This document shows, in pieces, positions 1-8,690 of a stretch of DNA of 64,000 nt. Under the pieces are notes generated by a model. That model worked only from the letters and a program-made list of their open reading frames with translations, did no database searches and was not told where the DNA came from. The first letter of the stretch is position 1. The number at the start of each line of letters is the position of its first letter. The DNA comes from Flavobacteriales bacterium (GTDB lineage: Bacteria; Bacteroidota; Bacteroidia; Flavobacteriales_F; PHOS-HE28). Made by a program: the position numbers and the translations under genes. The DNA lies in assembly GCA_020635725.1 (NCBI GenBank), contig JACJZF010000001.1, positions 62,001 through 126,000 on the forward strand, in the 5' to 3' direction.

Positions 1-1736
1 AGCCGGATCAGATCGGTGCCCAGCTCCTCGCTGAACTGCCGGAGCGCAGGGATGTCGATGCGGATGCCCTCGGTCTCCATGTCGGCGAGCACCTGTACCA
101 GGGGCATCTCCACATCGCGGAAGAGCGTGTCCACCTCGTCGGCCTTCAGCAAGGGCTCGAATCTGTCGGCGAGCTGCCAGGTGATGTCGGCATCCTCGGC
201 GGCGTATTCCTTCACCTGCTCCACCGGTACATCGCGCATGCTCTTCTGCACCTTGCCGCGGCCCTTCTCGCCGATGAGCGCCTCGATGCTCACCGGTCGG
301 TAGCCCAGGTAGGTCTCGCTGAGGTAATCCATGCCGTGCTTCTGCTGATCGGGCTTCAGCAGGAAGTGCGCGACCATGGTATCGAAGAGCGGCCCCTTCA
401 CCTCCACGCCGTAGCGGGCCAGCACGCGCAGATCATACTTCGCGTTCTGCGCCACCTTGCCGATGGCCTCGTTCTCCAGGATCGGCTTGAAGATGCCGAC
501 TATGCGCTGGGCCTCCGAAGGATCGGCGGGCACCGGCACGTAATGCCCTTCGTGCGGCTTCCAGCTGAAGGCCAGCCCCACGAGTTCCGCCGTGCGCTCA
601 TCGGTGCTGGTGGTCTCGGTATCGAAGCAGAAGCGCGGCTGCTTCTTGAGCTGCGCGGCGAGCATGTACAGGTCCTCGTTCGATTCGCTCAGGAAGTAGC
701 GGTGCGGCACCGTGTCGATGGTGGCCAGCTCGGTGAAGGCCACCTGTCCTTCCGCATCCACGGTGGTGCCGAACAGATCGACTTGCGGCGGGGCTGCGGG
801 CGCGGCCTTGCGGGCACGGGTTCCAATGCCACCAGCGCCACCGGCATCGGGCGGCGCGAGCACCCGCGCCGCCAGGTTCTTGAACTCCAGCTCGCTGAAG
901 ACCTCCAGCACCTTCTCCTTATCGGGCGGGTCGAGGTGCAGCGCGTGGTGATCGAGCTCCACGGGCGCCTCGATGTTGATGGTGGCGAGCTGCTTGCTGA
1001 GCCTTCCCTGCTCGGCGAATTGGATCACGTTCTCCTTCTGCTTGCCCTTGAGCTGCTCCACGTTCTCGATCACGCCCTCCAGGCTCCCGAACTGCTGCAC
1101 GAGCTTCATGGCGGTCTTCTCTCCGATGCCCGGGATGCCCGGGATGTTGTCGACCGCATCGCCCATGAGCCCCAGGATGTCCTTGACCTGCTCGGTTCGC
1201 TCGAGCCCCCAGCGCGCGCACACCTCGGCCGGACCGAGCTTCTCAGGCGGGTCGCCGCCGCGGCCGGGCTTGTACATGATGATGCGGTCGGTGACGAGCT
1301 GGCCGAAATCCTTGTCGGGCGTCACCATGTAGGTCACATACCCTTCCACCTCAGCCTTTTTGGCCAGCGTGCCGATCACATCGTCCGCCTCATAGCCGTC
1401 GCTCTCAAGTATGGGGATGTTGAGCGCCTCGATGATCCGGCGGATGTACGGGATGTTGCTGCGGATGTCATCGGGCATCTCCTCTCGGTTCGCCTTGTAG
1501 TCGAGCAGGGCCTCGTGGCGCTCCGTAGGTGCGGCGGTATCGAAGACCACCGCGATGTGGGTGGGCTGCTCGCGCTTGATCAGGTCGAGCAGGGTGGTGG
1601 TGAAGCCGAAGGCGGCGCTGGTGTTGAAGCCCTTGCTGTTGACGCGCGGCGCGCGGATGAAGCTGAAGTAGGCCCGGTAGATCAGGGCGAAAGCATCGAG
1701 CAGGAAGAGGCGTTTGTCGTCGGCGGGGGTGGGCAT
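1..1736 (-). CDS. polA: DNA polymerase I, N-terminal part (runs off left edge)
   Basis: Family A DNA polymerase for Okazaki-fragment maturation and repair. About 578 codons are visible, starting at the ATG at 1736; the polymerase palm lies beyond the window. Residues 1 to about 290 form the 5'-3' exonuclease: LLDAFALIYRAYF, VVFDTAAPTERHE, YEADDVIG, TPDKDFGQL and the helix-hairpin-helix GIPGIGEKTA are all present. A proofreading domain follows from about residue 345, with DTETT near 370, then NAKYDLRVL and YAAEDADIT, so the acidic metal ligands look intact. Many bacterial PolA proteins have lost these residues, so this one is probably proofreading-competent. It is divergent from the cytochrome gene at 1864, and a TACCTTGC box about 35 bases upstream could be its -7 element. 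The gene is missed by callers that require both ends inside the window. Confidence 0.95.
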   Translation of the reverse strand, partial: MPTPADDKRLFLLDAFALIYRAYFSFIRAPRVNSKGFNTSAAFGFTTTLLDLIKREQPTHIAVVFDTAAPTERHEALLDYKANREEMPDDIRSNIPYIRRIIEALNIPILESDGYEADDVIGTLAKKAEVEGYVTYMVTPDKDFGQLVTDRIIMYKPGRGGDPPEKLGPAEVCARWGLERTEQVKDILGLMGDAVDNIPGIPGIGEKTAMKLVQQFGSLEGVIENVEQLKGKQKENVIQFAEQGRLSKQLATINIEAPVELDHHALHLDPPDKEKVLEVFSELEFKNLAARVLAPPDAGGAGGIGTRARKAAPAAPPQVDLFGTTVDAEGQVAFTELATIDTVPHRYFLSESNEDLYMLAAQLKKQPRFCFDTETTSTDERTAELVGLAFSWKPHEGHYVPVPADPSEAQRIVGIFKPILENEAIGKVAQNAKYDLRVLARYGVEVKGPLFDTMVAHFLLKPDQQKHGMDYLSETYLGYRPVSIEALIGEKGRGKVQKSMRDVPVEQVKEYAAEDADITWQLADRFEPLLKADEVDTLFRDVEMPLVQVLADMETEGIRIDIPALRQFSEELGTDLIR

Positions 1737-1863
1737 GGTGCGAGGGCCGCGCTGAAGCACGGAAGCGGCGGCAAGGTAGCCCCTCGGGATCCGCAGGATG
1801 CCCGAGCAACGTGCCGCTTGCGAGCGTCGTCCTTCCTTAGCTTGCGGCGCCTGCAAGCACGTG

Positions 1864-2964
1864 ATGCGAGGAAGGACATTCGCTGTTATGGCTGTCGTGC
1901 TGGCCGTGTTCATCGCGTGCCGTCACGATGGGGAGGAGGTGGTGCAGCCGGAGCCCATCCCCGAGCCGGAGAACGGCGTTACCGTTGATCTGGCGGCGCT
2001 GCCCTACCAGACCCTTTCCGAGTACCACTTCTTCCTGGGCGAAATGGCCGAGCAGCGGCCCAATGCCCGCGTGCTTCCCTACGATGTGATCACGCCGCTC
2101 TTCGCGGATTACGCCCATAAGCACCGCTTCGTGTGGATGCCGCAGGGCGTGAGCGCCGCCTTCACCGGCCCGGACGTGCCCCTGGATTTCCCCAACGGCA
2201 CCATCCTCATCAAGACCTTCTACTTCGACCACGTGCAGCCCGATGACGCCACGCGGCTGCTGGAGACGCGGCTCATGATCAAGCGCGATGGCCAGTGGAT
2301 CTTCGCCGACTACATCTGGAACGACGAGCAGACCGAAGCGACCCTCGACCTCAACGGCCGCTTCGTGCCCCTCACCTGGCGCGACGATCAGGGCCAGGAC
2401 CACCAGGTCAGCTTCCGCATACCGGCCTGGGCCGAGTGCTTCACCTGCCACAAGCAGGACGGACAGGCCATGCCCATCGGGCCGAAGCTCCGCAACCTCG
2501 CCCGCTCGTATGAATACCCCGAGGGCTCCCGCGATCAGGTGGGCAAGTGGGTCGATACGGGTTACCTGCAGAGCGGCTTCCCTGCGCCTGTGCCCGTGGC
2601 CAAGTGGGACGATCCCGCGCTGCCCCTGGTAGAGCGCGTGCGCGGCTACGTGGACATGAACTGCGCGCATTGCCACGCCGATGGCAAGCATTGCGACTAC
2701 CGCCCCATGCGCTTCGCCTGGCAGGAGACATCCGATATCAGCAACATCGGCGTGTGCGTGGAGCCCGAGGACCCGCTGCCGGAGCACCCTGAGCTCACCT
2801 ACATCGTGGCACCCAGCAGCACCTACCGCTCCATGCTGCTGCACCGCATCTCCGCCACCGATGAGGCCGTGCGCATGCCGCTGCTCGGTCGTACCGTGGT
2901 GCACCAAGAGGCCGTGCAGCTCTTCACGGAATGGATCAATTCGATGGAACAACCCTGCAACTGA
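1864..2964 (+). CDS. SO2930-family diheme c-type cytochrome lipoprotein
   Basis: Exported electron-transfer protein of 366 aa. Two heme c motifs are visible: CFTCH near residue 192 and CAHCH near 267, each with local sequence typical of the HNE_0200/SO2930 family (AECFTCHK and DMNCAHCHADG). The N-terminus is a short hydrophobic stretch ending in FIAC, which reads as a lipobox, so the mature protein is probably a lipoprotein. An upstream in-frame start at 1798 would put a charged, cysteine-rich leader ahead of the signal, so ATG 1864 is preferred; ATG 1888 is also possible. The FG-GAP/T9SS gene starts 17 bases after the stop, suggesting co-transcription. The electron donor and acceptor are not evident. 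Confidence 0.85.
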   Translation: MRGRTFAVMAVVLAVFIACRHDGEEVVQPEPIPEPENGVTVDLAALPYQTLSEYHFFLGEMAEQRPNARVLPYDVITPLFADYAHKHRFVWMPQGVSAAFTGPDVPLDFPNGTILIKTFYFDHVQPDDATRLLETRLMIKRDGQWIFADYIWNDEQTEATLDLNGRFVPLTWRDDQGQDHQVSFRIPAWAECFTCHKQDGQAMPIGPKLRNLARSYEYPEGSRDQVGKWVDTGYLQSGFPAPVPVAKWDDPALPLVERVRGYVDMNCAHCHADGKHCDYRPMRFAWQETSDISNIGVCVEPEDPLPEHPELTYIVAPSSTYRSMLLHRISATDEAVRMPLLGRTVVHQEAVQLFTEWINSMEQPCN

Positions 2965-2981
2965 ACCGCAACCAGCCAACC

Positions 2982-4979
2982 ATGAACCTTCGTTACGCCC
3001 TGCTCGCCACCCTGCTCCCCACAGCCGGCGCGCTCCTGGCCCAGAGCACCTGCGCCGACGCGCTCACCATCACGGCCGGCACCTATACGGTCGACACCAT
3101 CACCGGCGTGGACATACCGCTGCCGGTCTGCAGTTCGGGCGGAACGGGCGCCACCGCCGGGCAGTGGTACTACTACACCGCTCCGGACGACCTCACCATC
3201 ACCGTCTCCAGCGACCTGGTGCAGAACGGCAACACCGATACGCGCGTGCAGATCTACGCGGGCTCCTGCGGCGCGCTATCCTGTATCGTGGGCGATGATG
3301 ACTCCGGCGCCGGCCTGCTCACGGTGGCTGTGTTCAACGCACTGGCCGGCCAGAGCTTCTACATCGGCTGGGACAACCGCTACTCGAGCGCGGGCTTCGA
3401 TTTCGTGGTGAGCGAGCAGCCCTGGGACCCCTCGCAGATCGCCTTCGTGAGCCAGACCATCGAGACCAGCGGCAGCGCGTACGGAGCCGTGGACATGGAT
3501 AACGATGGCTACGATGACGTGGTGTCCGTGACGCAGACCAACATCCGCATCCACCACCAGCAGAGCGACGCCACGCTGGTGCTGACCGACTACCCGACCA
3601 CCAGCGCGGATTACACCCCTTCGTGGAGCCTCGCGGCCGGTGACATCGATGGCAACGGCTACCTCGACCTGCTCTATGGCGGCGGCAGCGGCGTCACCTT
3701 CATGTACGCCAACGCCACGGGCACGGCCTTCGCGGAGGTGAGCGGCCCGCAGTACGTGTTCTCGCAGCGCTCCAACTTCGTCGACATCAACAGCGATGGC
3801 AACCTGGACGCCTTCGTTTGCCACGATGTGCAGCCGACCGTGTACTACCTGAATGACGGCAGCGGCAACCTCACCTTCCAGCAAGGCGGCCTCGGCGACA
3901 CGCCCGATGGCGGGAACTACGGCTCGATCTGGATCGATTACAACAACGACCACCTGATCGACCTCTTCATCGCCAAATGCCGCGGCGGGCAGCAGGTGCC
4001 GGCCTCGGTGGATCAGCTGCACCGCAACAACGGCGACGGCACCTTCACCGACGTGGCCGCAGCGATGAACCTGGCCGATTACCAGCAGAGCTGGAGCAGC
4101 GCCTGGGCCGATTACGACCTCGATGGCGACATGGATGTGCTCATCGGCGCCAGCTCCTTCACGCAGGGCGGGCACAAGCTCATGCGCAACGATGGCAACA
4201 CCTTCACCGAGGTGACCGTGGGCTCCGGCTTCGATGTCTTCAGCGGCACCAGCATCGAGTGGGTGGCGCATGACTTCGACAACGATGGCTGGGTGGATGT
4301 GCTCGGCGCTAACAGCACCATCCACTTCAACAACGGCGACATGACCTTCACGCCGCTCGCCATGAGCGCTTCCAGCGGCCCCATCGCCGACCTGAACCAC
4401 GATGGCTTCCTGGATGTGGTGAATGGCAGCACCGTCCGCTACAACACGGGCAACGATAATCATTGGCTGCGCGTGAACCTGCACGGCACGCTGAGCAATG
4501 CCAATGGCATCGGCGCGCGGGTGGAGATCACCAGCCCGCTGGGCACGCAGATGCGCGATGTGAAGAGCGGCGATGGCTTCCGTTACATGAGCTTCCTCGG
4601 TGCGCACTTCGGCCTGGGAGCCGATGAGCAGGTGGAGCAGATCATCGTGTACTGGCCCAGCGGCGTGGTGGATGTGGTCGAGAACGTGGGCGCGGACCAA
4701 TACATCGACATCACCGAGAGCCTCCCCACCGCGCTCTCACCCGCGCCTTCGGACCTCTACACCTTCGGACCCAACCCGACCAGCGGGCAGCTGATCCTGA
4801 GCGGCCCCGGCATGGGCAAGCGCGCCACCGCGCTGGTGATCGACGCCACCGGCAAGACCGTGCACCGCCAGATCGTGGAAGGCGCCATCGTGGATGTGTC
4901 TTCGTTGAGCCCGGGCGGCTACATCCTGCAGATCGTCGGTGAGGCGGGGCTCTGGCAGCAGCGCTTCACGCGCCTCTGA
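2982..4979 (+). CDS. FG-GAP/VCBS-repeat secreted protein with ASPIC/UnbV and T9SS sorting domain
   Basis: Secreted beta-propeller protein of 665 aa. A signal peptide (LLATLLPTAGALLAQ) follows ATG 2982. After a CUB/pre-peptidase-like N-terminal domain come repeated calcium-binding FG-GAP motifs of the type DIDGNGYLDL, DINSDGNLDA, DYDLDGDMDV and DFDNDGWVDV. An ASPIC/UnbV segment follows (NGIGARVEI, RYMSFLGAHFGLG, VYWPSGVVD). The last roughly 75 residues match a T9SS type A sorting domain (FGPNPTSGQL to the terminal RFTRL), so export through the type IX system to the cell surface or medium is expected. The ligand is unknown. A bidirectional terminator hairpin lies just downstream. Confidence 0.88.
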   Translation: MNLRYALLATLLPTAGALLAQSTCADALTITAGTYTVDTITGVDIPLPVCSSGGTGATAGQWYYYTAPDDLTITVSSDLVQNGNTDTRVQIYAGSCGALSCIVGDDDSGAGLLTVAVFNALAGQSFYIGWDNRYSSAGFDFVVSEQPWDPSQIAFVSQTIETSGSAYGAVDMDNDGYDDVVSVTQTNIRIHHQQSDATLVLTDYPTTSADYTPSWSLAAGDIDGNGYLDLLYGGGSGVTFMYANATGTAFAEVSGPQYVFSQRSNFVDINSDGNLDAFVCHDVQPTVYYLNDGSGNLTFQQGGLGDTPDGGNYGSIWIDYNNDHLIDLFIAKCRGGQQVPASVDQLHRNNGDGTFTDVAAAMNLADYQQSWSSAWADYDLDGDMDVLIGASSFTQGGHKLMRNDGNTFTEVTVGSGFDVFSGTSIEWVAHDFDNDGWVDVLGANSTIHFNNGDMTFTPLAMSASSGPIADLNHDGFLDVVNGSTVRYNTGNDNHWLRVNLHGTLSNANGIGARVEITSPLGTQMRDVKSGDGFRYMSFLGAHFGLGADEQVEQIIVYWPSGVVDVVENVGADQYIDITESLPTALSPAPSDLYTFGPNPTSGQLILSGPGMGKRATALVIDATGKTVHRQIVEGAIVDVSSLSPGGYILQIVGEAGLWQQRFTRL

Positions 4980-4997
4980 GGAGCACCTTGCAATGGA

Positions 4998-5023
4998 GAA
5001 GCCCCGCCTGACCACGGGGCTTC
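4998..5023. terminator. Bidirectional rho-independent terminator
   Basis: A perfect 9-bp stem (GAAGCCCCG / CGGGGCTTC) with an 8-base loop, followed by TTCATTC, lies between the convergent FG-GAP gene and the M28 peptidase gene. Its placement suits termination from both sides. Confidence 0.7.
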
Positions 5024-5042
5024 TTCATTCGTGGCCGGAACG

Positions 5043-6065
5043 CTATCGCTCCTTCCACACCACTTCGAGCACGGTCTGGCCCACGGCCTGGAGCGTGGCC
5101 GCGTCGATCACGTCCATGTCGTCATCGTGCGTGTGCCAGCTCGGGTGGAAGGCGTTGGTGCCCTCATTGAATTCGATGATGTCGATGGTGGGGATGCGCA
5201 GCCGCTCGTTGATGGACAGGTGGTCATCGGTGCCCACGTAGTACTTGGTCTCCTGCACGAACCGGTCGCCATGCCCCAGGGCCTCGGCCGTGCGCCACAC
5301 CTTCGCCACGATAGCCGGCGCATAGCGCATGCTGATTGCCTCGCGGAAGAAGCGTGCATCCTTCGCGCCGCACATGTCCAGCAGAATGCCGAACCGCGCG
5401 CTGTAGCCCTGCACGGGCGGGTTCTTGGAGAAGTACTGCGCACCCAGCGCCCAGGTGTCGATGCTCTTCTCTTCGAGCCCCATGCCGCCGCTGGGCTGAC
5501 CGTAGTCCTCCACGTCGGTGAAGAGCAGGTCCACTCCCGGGCCATGCTGCTTGCCGCCGAGCGCGCGCGCGAGCTCGAGCAGGATCCCCACTCCGCTCCC
5601 GCCATCGTTGGCGCCGAGTATGGGCTCGTTCACGCGCTCATCATCCTTGTCGGCGAAAGGCCGCGTGTCGTAATGCGCCAGCAGCAGGATGCGGTCCTTC
5701 GCCGCAGGGTTGAAGCGCGCGAAGATGTTGCGCAGCGGGAGCTCCTGCCCGTTGTACACCTTCACCGTGGAGCGCTGCTCGATGACCTCCGCGCCGTACG
5801 ACTTCAGCGTGGCCACCATCCAATCGGCGCAGGCTGTGTGGGCCGGGGAACCGGGCACGCGCGGGCCGAAGGCCACTTGCTTCGCGACGAACGCATACGC
5901 GCTGTCGGGATTGAAGACCGGCGTGGGCGGCAACGCGGGAAGCTGCTCGGCGGGAACCGTGCCCTTCCCCTTCTGATCCGATGAGCACCGCGAGAGCGGA
6001 AGCACCAACATGGCGATCAGCGCCAATGCCAATGCCCCTATGGCGATTCTTCCTTTCCTGTTCAT
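5043..6065 (-). CDS. M28-family zinc hydrolase, glutaminyl-cyclase-like
   Basis: Exported zinc aminopeptidase or glutaminyl-peptide cyclotransferase of 340 aa. Zinc-site motifs in order: AHYDTRP (His, Asp), GANDGGSGVG (bridging Asp), TDVEDYG (acid pair, ED instead of the EE of typical aminopeptidases), LLDMCG and the C-terminal HPSWHTHDD. The D-ED-WHT pattern is closer to glutaminyl cyclases than to classical M28 aminopeptidases. Glutaminyl cyclases form N-terminal pyroglutamate, a common modification of Bacteroidota exported proteins, so cyclase activity is plausible but unproven. ATG 6065 is chosen because it overlaps the cysS stop as ATGA (translational coupling); an in-frame start 12 bases upstream exists. 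A hydrophobic N-terminal segment serves as signal or anchor. Confidence 0.85.
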   Translation of the reverse strand: MNRKGRIAIGALALALIAMLVLPLSRCSSDQKGKGTVPAEQLPALPPTPVFNPDSAYAFVAKQVAFGPRVPGSPAHTACADWMVATLKSYGAEVIEQRSTVKVYNGQELPLRNIFARFNPAAKDRILLLAHYDTRPFADKDDERVNEPILGANDGGSGVGILLELARALGGKQHGPGVDLLFTDVEDYGQPSGGMGLEEKSIDTWALGAQYFSKNPPVQGYSARFGILLDMCGAKDARFFREAISMRYAPAIVAKVWRTAEALGHGDRFVQETKYYVGTDDHLSINERLRIPTIDIIEFNEGTNAFHPSWHTHDDDMDVIDAATLQAVGQTVLEVVWKER

Positions 6066-7546
6066 GCGCGTTCCCATGTGGTTCCTTCCTTGCCGTCCTT
6101 CAAGCGGATGCCGAGGACCTCGAGCCGGTCGCGGATCGCATCGCTCGCGGCGAAGTCCCGCCGCCCTTTCGCTTCGGCACGCATGCGGATGAATTCCCCG
6201 ACCAGCGCGTCCAGCGCACCATCGTCGGTCTTCGCGGATGTGCCTTCATCCTTCAGCCCGAGCACATCATGAACCATGGCGCGCATGAGCTTGGCCAATC
6301 GGTCGATGGAGGCCGCGGTCAGCTTCAACTTGCCATCATGCGCTGAGTTGATGATGCGCACGCCCTCGAACAGCTCCGCGATGAGCACCGGCGAGTTCAG
6401 GTCATCATTCATGGCCGCGTGGCAGCGCTGCTCCAACGCGGCAATGTCGGCCTCATCCGTCTCGGCGGCCTTCAGCCGATCGAGCAGCGGCATGGCCTTC
6501 ATCAACCGTTCCAGGCCTTTCTCGGCGGCCTGCAGCGCGGCATTGCTGAAATCCAGCGTGCTCGCATAGTGGCACTGGAGCATGAAGAAGCGCACGGTCA
6601 TGGCGCTGTACCCTTTCTCCAGGAGCTTGTGGTTGCCGGTGAGCAGCTCTTCAGGCGTGAAGCCGTTGCCCTCGCTCTTGGCCATCTTCCGGCCGTTCAC
6701 CGTGAGCATGTTGCCGTGCATCCAATAGCGCACGGGCGCGTGTCCATCGGCGGCCACGCTCTGCGCGATCTCGCACTCGTGGTGCGGGAACTTCAGGTCC
6801 ATGCCGCCACCATGTATGTCGAAGGTCTGCCCGAGGTACTTGGTGCTCATGGCCGAGCACTCCAGGTGCCAGCCGGGGAAGCCCTCGCCCCAAGGGCTGG
6901 GCCATTTCATCAGGTGCACGGGGTCTGCTTTCTTCCAGATGGCGAAGTCGAGCGGGCTGCGCTTCTCGTCCATGCCCTCGGTGTCGCGGGTGTTGGCCAG
7001 AAGCTCATCGATCTTCCTGCCGCTCAGCTCGCCATACGCGTGCTTCTCGGCGAACTTGGGCACATCGAAGTACACGCTGCCATTGGCCTCGTAGCCATAG
7101 CCGCTGGCAATGATCCGCTTCACCATCTCGATCTGCTCGATCAGGTGGCCGGTAGCGGTCGGCTCGATGCTCGGCGGCAGGATGTTGAAGAGCCGCATCA
7201 CATCGTGGAAGCCGTTGGTGTACTTCTGCACGATCTCCATCGGCTCCAGCTGCTCGAGCCGCGCGCGCTTGGCGATCTTGTCCTCGCCCTCGTCCACATC
7301 GCCCACCAAGTGCCCCACGTCGGTGATGTTGCGCACGTAGCGCACCGTGTAGCCGATGTGCGTGAGCCATCGGTACAGCACATCGAAGGTGAGGAAGCTG
7401 CGCACGTTGCCTAGATGCACATCGCTGTACACGGTAGGGCCGCACACATAGAGGCCGACATGCGGGGGACGCAATGGCTTGAATTCCTCCTTGCGCCGCG
7501 TGAGCGTATTGGTGATCAGGAACGGGCCTCCCTTCGGTTCTGACAT
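6062..7546 (-). CDS. cysS: Cysteine--tRNA ligase
   Basis: Class I aminoacyl-tRNA synthetase (494 aa) charging tRNA-Cys. The HIGH-equivalent HLGN follows the zinc-ligand cysteine in [15 protein letters not shown]. The other zinc ligands are in WHLECSAM and FPHHECE, and the KMSKS loop is KMAKSEGN. The length is normal for the family. A TACCTTCG box lies seven bases upstream of the start codon, implying a nearly leaderless mRNA. The M28 hydrolase gene is coupled to its 3' end by a 4-base overlap. Confidence 0.97.
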   Translation of the reverse strand: MSEPKGGPFLITNTLTRRKEEFKPLRPPHVGLYVCGPTVYSDVHLGNVRSFLTFDVLYRWLTHIGYTVRYVRNITDVGHLVGDVDEGEDKIAKRARLEQLEPMEIVQKYTNGFHDVMRLFNILPPSIEPTATGHLIEQIEMVKRIIASGYGYEANGSVYFDVPKFAEKHAYGELSGRKIDELLANTRDTEGMDEKRSPLDFAIWKKADPVHLMKWPSPWGEGFPGWHLECSAMSTKYLGQTFDIHGGGMDLKFPHHECEIAQSVAADGHAPVRYWMHGNMLTVNGRKMAKSEGNGFTPEELLTGNHKLLEKGYSAMTVRFFMLQCHYASTLDFSNAALQAAEKGLERLMKAMPLLDRLKAAETDEADIAALEQRCHAAMNDDLNSPVLIAELFEGVRIINSAHDGKLKLTAASIDRLAKLMRAMVHDVLGLKDEGTSAKTDDGALDALVGEFIRMRAEAKGRRDFAASDAIRDRLEVLGIRLKDGKEGTTWERA

Positions 7547-7552
7547 GGCCCG

Positions 7553-7560
7553 CGAAGGTA
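7553..7560 (-). promoter_or_regulatory. -7 box TACCTTCG of cysS
   Basis: Matches the Bacteroidota -7 consensus TAnnTTTG with one change. Only six bases separate it from the cysS ATG, so transcription probably starts at or very near the start codon. No clear -33 TTTG is seen. Confidence 0.45.
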
Positions 7561-7582
7561 GAGGGGCCTTGTGAACCGCAGG

Positions 7583-8455
7583 CTACTTCAGGTCCTCGTC
7601 GGTGATGACCGCATCGCCGAGGTAGCGGCCCTGCTTGTAAATGCGGATCCGCTCCAGGATTCCGTTGCGGTCGTACTCGTAGCGCTTGCCGTCCCAAAGG
7701 CGGCCGTTCTTGAACTCGCCCTGCTGCGAGAGCCGGAGCTGCTTGTCGTAGAGCGTGTTGTAGCCGTTCTCCCGGAAGACCACGGCATTGGTGCGCTCGG
7801 TGGGCGCGGGGGGCGGCGCGGCCTCGGCCTTCGGATCGGGCTTCACGTCGTCGGCCTTCTTCACCGGCTTGATCCACTTGCTGTTCTCGGCATTGATCAC
7901 CCCGTCGTTGAACTGGGCGGTCTGCGTGAGCTGGCCATTGCTGTCGTAGCGCTTCAGGGCGCCATCCTCTTTGCCCTCTTCCACGCTCACCTGCACGGCG
8001 AGCTGCCCGTTCTCGTGGTAGTACTTCTGCTCGCCATCGCGGATCCCGAACTGGTTGAAGACGAAATCCTGCGCCAGCTGACCGTTGGGGTGCCAGCGCT
8101 TGAACTCGCCGGTGTTGCGATCGAGGTCCCAGGTACCCTGCTCTTCCACCTTGCCCGTCGGGTAGAAGGTCTTGTAATCGCCCTTCGGCCGGCCCATCTG
8201 GTAATTGATCTCGCTCATCACCTTGCCGTTCGGCCAGTAGCGCCGCCACAGGCCGATGCGCTTGCTGTTGGCATAGCGCCCTTCCTCGATGAGCTGGCCA
8301 TCCTGGTATTCCGGTTTCTCGGCCTTCGGGGCCAGCACCTTCCAATAGCCCTGCTTGCGGCCCATCTCGTCCACCACGTTCAGGGTATCCTGGGCCAGGG
8401 CGAAGGCGGGGCCTGCCAGCAGCAGCAAGGCGGCGATGAGGAGATTTCGGGACAT
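7583..8455 (-). CDS. YwqK/MORN-variant repeat exported protein
   Basis: Protein of 290 aa with a signal peptide (LLIAALLLLAGPAFALAQ) after ATG 8455. The body is a series of about 23-residue MORN-variant repeats (patterns such as GYWKVLAPKAEKPEYQDGQLIEEG split over repeats, and W-x-NGQ-x-x-x-x-F), the architecture databases call the toxin-antitoxin YwqK family antitoxin. In Bacteroidota these are usually stand-alone envelope proteins, and no toxin gene is adjacent here. A proline/alanine-rich linker with KAEAAPPPAP splits the repeats. The open frame continues upstream through the dispersed repeats at 8561-8664, but that extension has no signal sequence and is rejected. Function unknown. Confidence 0.8.
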   Translation of the reverse strand: MSRNLLIAALLLLAGPAFALAQDTLNVVDEMGRKQGYWKVLAPKAEKPEYQDGQLIEEGRYANSKRIGLWRRYWPNGKVMSEINYQMGRPKGDYKTFYPTGKVEEQGTWDLDRNTGEFKRWHPNGQLAQDFVFNQFGIRDGEQKYYHENGQLAVQVSVEEGKEDGALKRYDSNGQLTQTAQFNDGVINAENSKWIKPVKKADDVKPDPKAEAAPPPAPTERTNAVVFRENGYNTLYDKQLRLSQQGEFKNGRLWDGKRYEYDRNGILERIRIYKQGRYLGDAVITDEDLK

Positions 8456-8541
8456 GTTCGTTGTGCTCGCGTCCCGCGAAACGGATGTCGGCCGCGGAAG
8501 GTTGCAGGCGGGTCCGAGGTTCACCCTCATTGGGGTCCTCT

Positions 8542-8690
8542 CAACCATCAACCTGTCTATCCGAGCGAAGCGAAGGAACAACCCCCAACTCGTCATTCCG
8601 AGCGAAGCGAAGGAACAACTCCCAACACCCAACCTGTCATTCCGAGCGAAGCGAAGGAACAACCGTCAACCTCCAATCACCTTCCTCAGA
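8542..8690. repeat. Composite tandem repeat: 23-bp core plus CAACnnn heptamers
   Basis: Three copies of a core reading TCATTCCGAGCGAAGCGAAG then GAA (cores begin near 8558, 8594 and 8638; the first has TCTAT for TCATT). Each core is followed by CAACnnn heptamers. Two heptamers separate copies 1 and 2 (period 37) and three separate copies 2 and 3 (period 44), so the periods differ by exactly one heptamer. Two more heptamers precede copy 1, and two plus a degenerate one follow copy 3. The array fills the 210-base gap between the YwqK-like gene and the SDR gene. The core occurs widely in environmental bacterial genomes; its function is unknown. Confidence 0.85.

Noticed and set aside
1798..1863. 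Upstream start for the diheme cytochrome
   Set aside because: It would put a charged leader before the lipoprotein signal; ATG 1864 or 1888 fits export better.
336..1988. Long plus-strand open frame (about 550 codons) opposite polA
   Set aside because: It is antisense to a complete, motif-bearing polA frame; its product is histidine/leucine/glutamate-rich low-complexity sequence, as expected for the reverse strand of GC-rich genes.
3276..4700. 474-codon minus-strand open frame under the FG-GAP gene
   Set aside because: Repetitive VEVD/HVAV composition mirrors the FG-GAP repeats on the other strand; the plus frame has clear family motifs.
8456..8662. N-terminal extension of the YwqK-like protein through the repeat array
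   Set aside because: The extension is just translation of the 23-bp core and heptamers (FLRFARNDR-type peptide) and would hide the signal peptide at 8455.
8542..8690. Possible CRISPR array
   Set aside because: Cores are 23 bases, spacers are 14-21 bases made of CAACnnn heptamers rather than unique sequence, and no cas gene is present.
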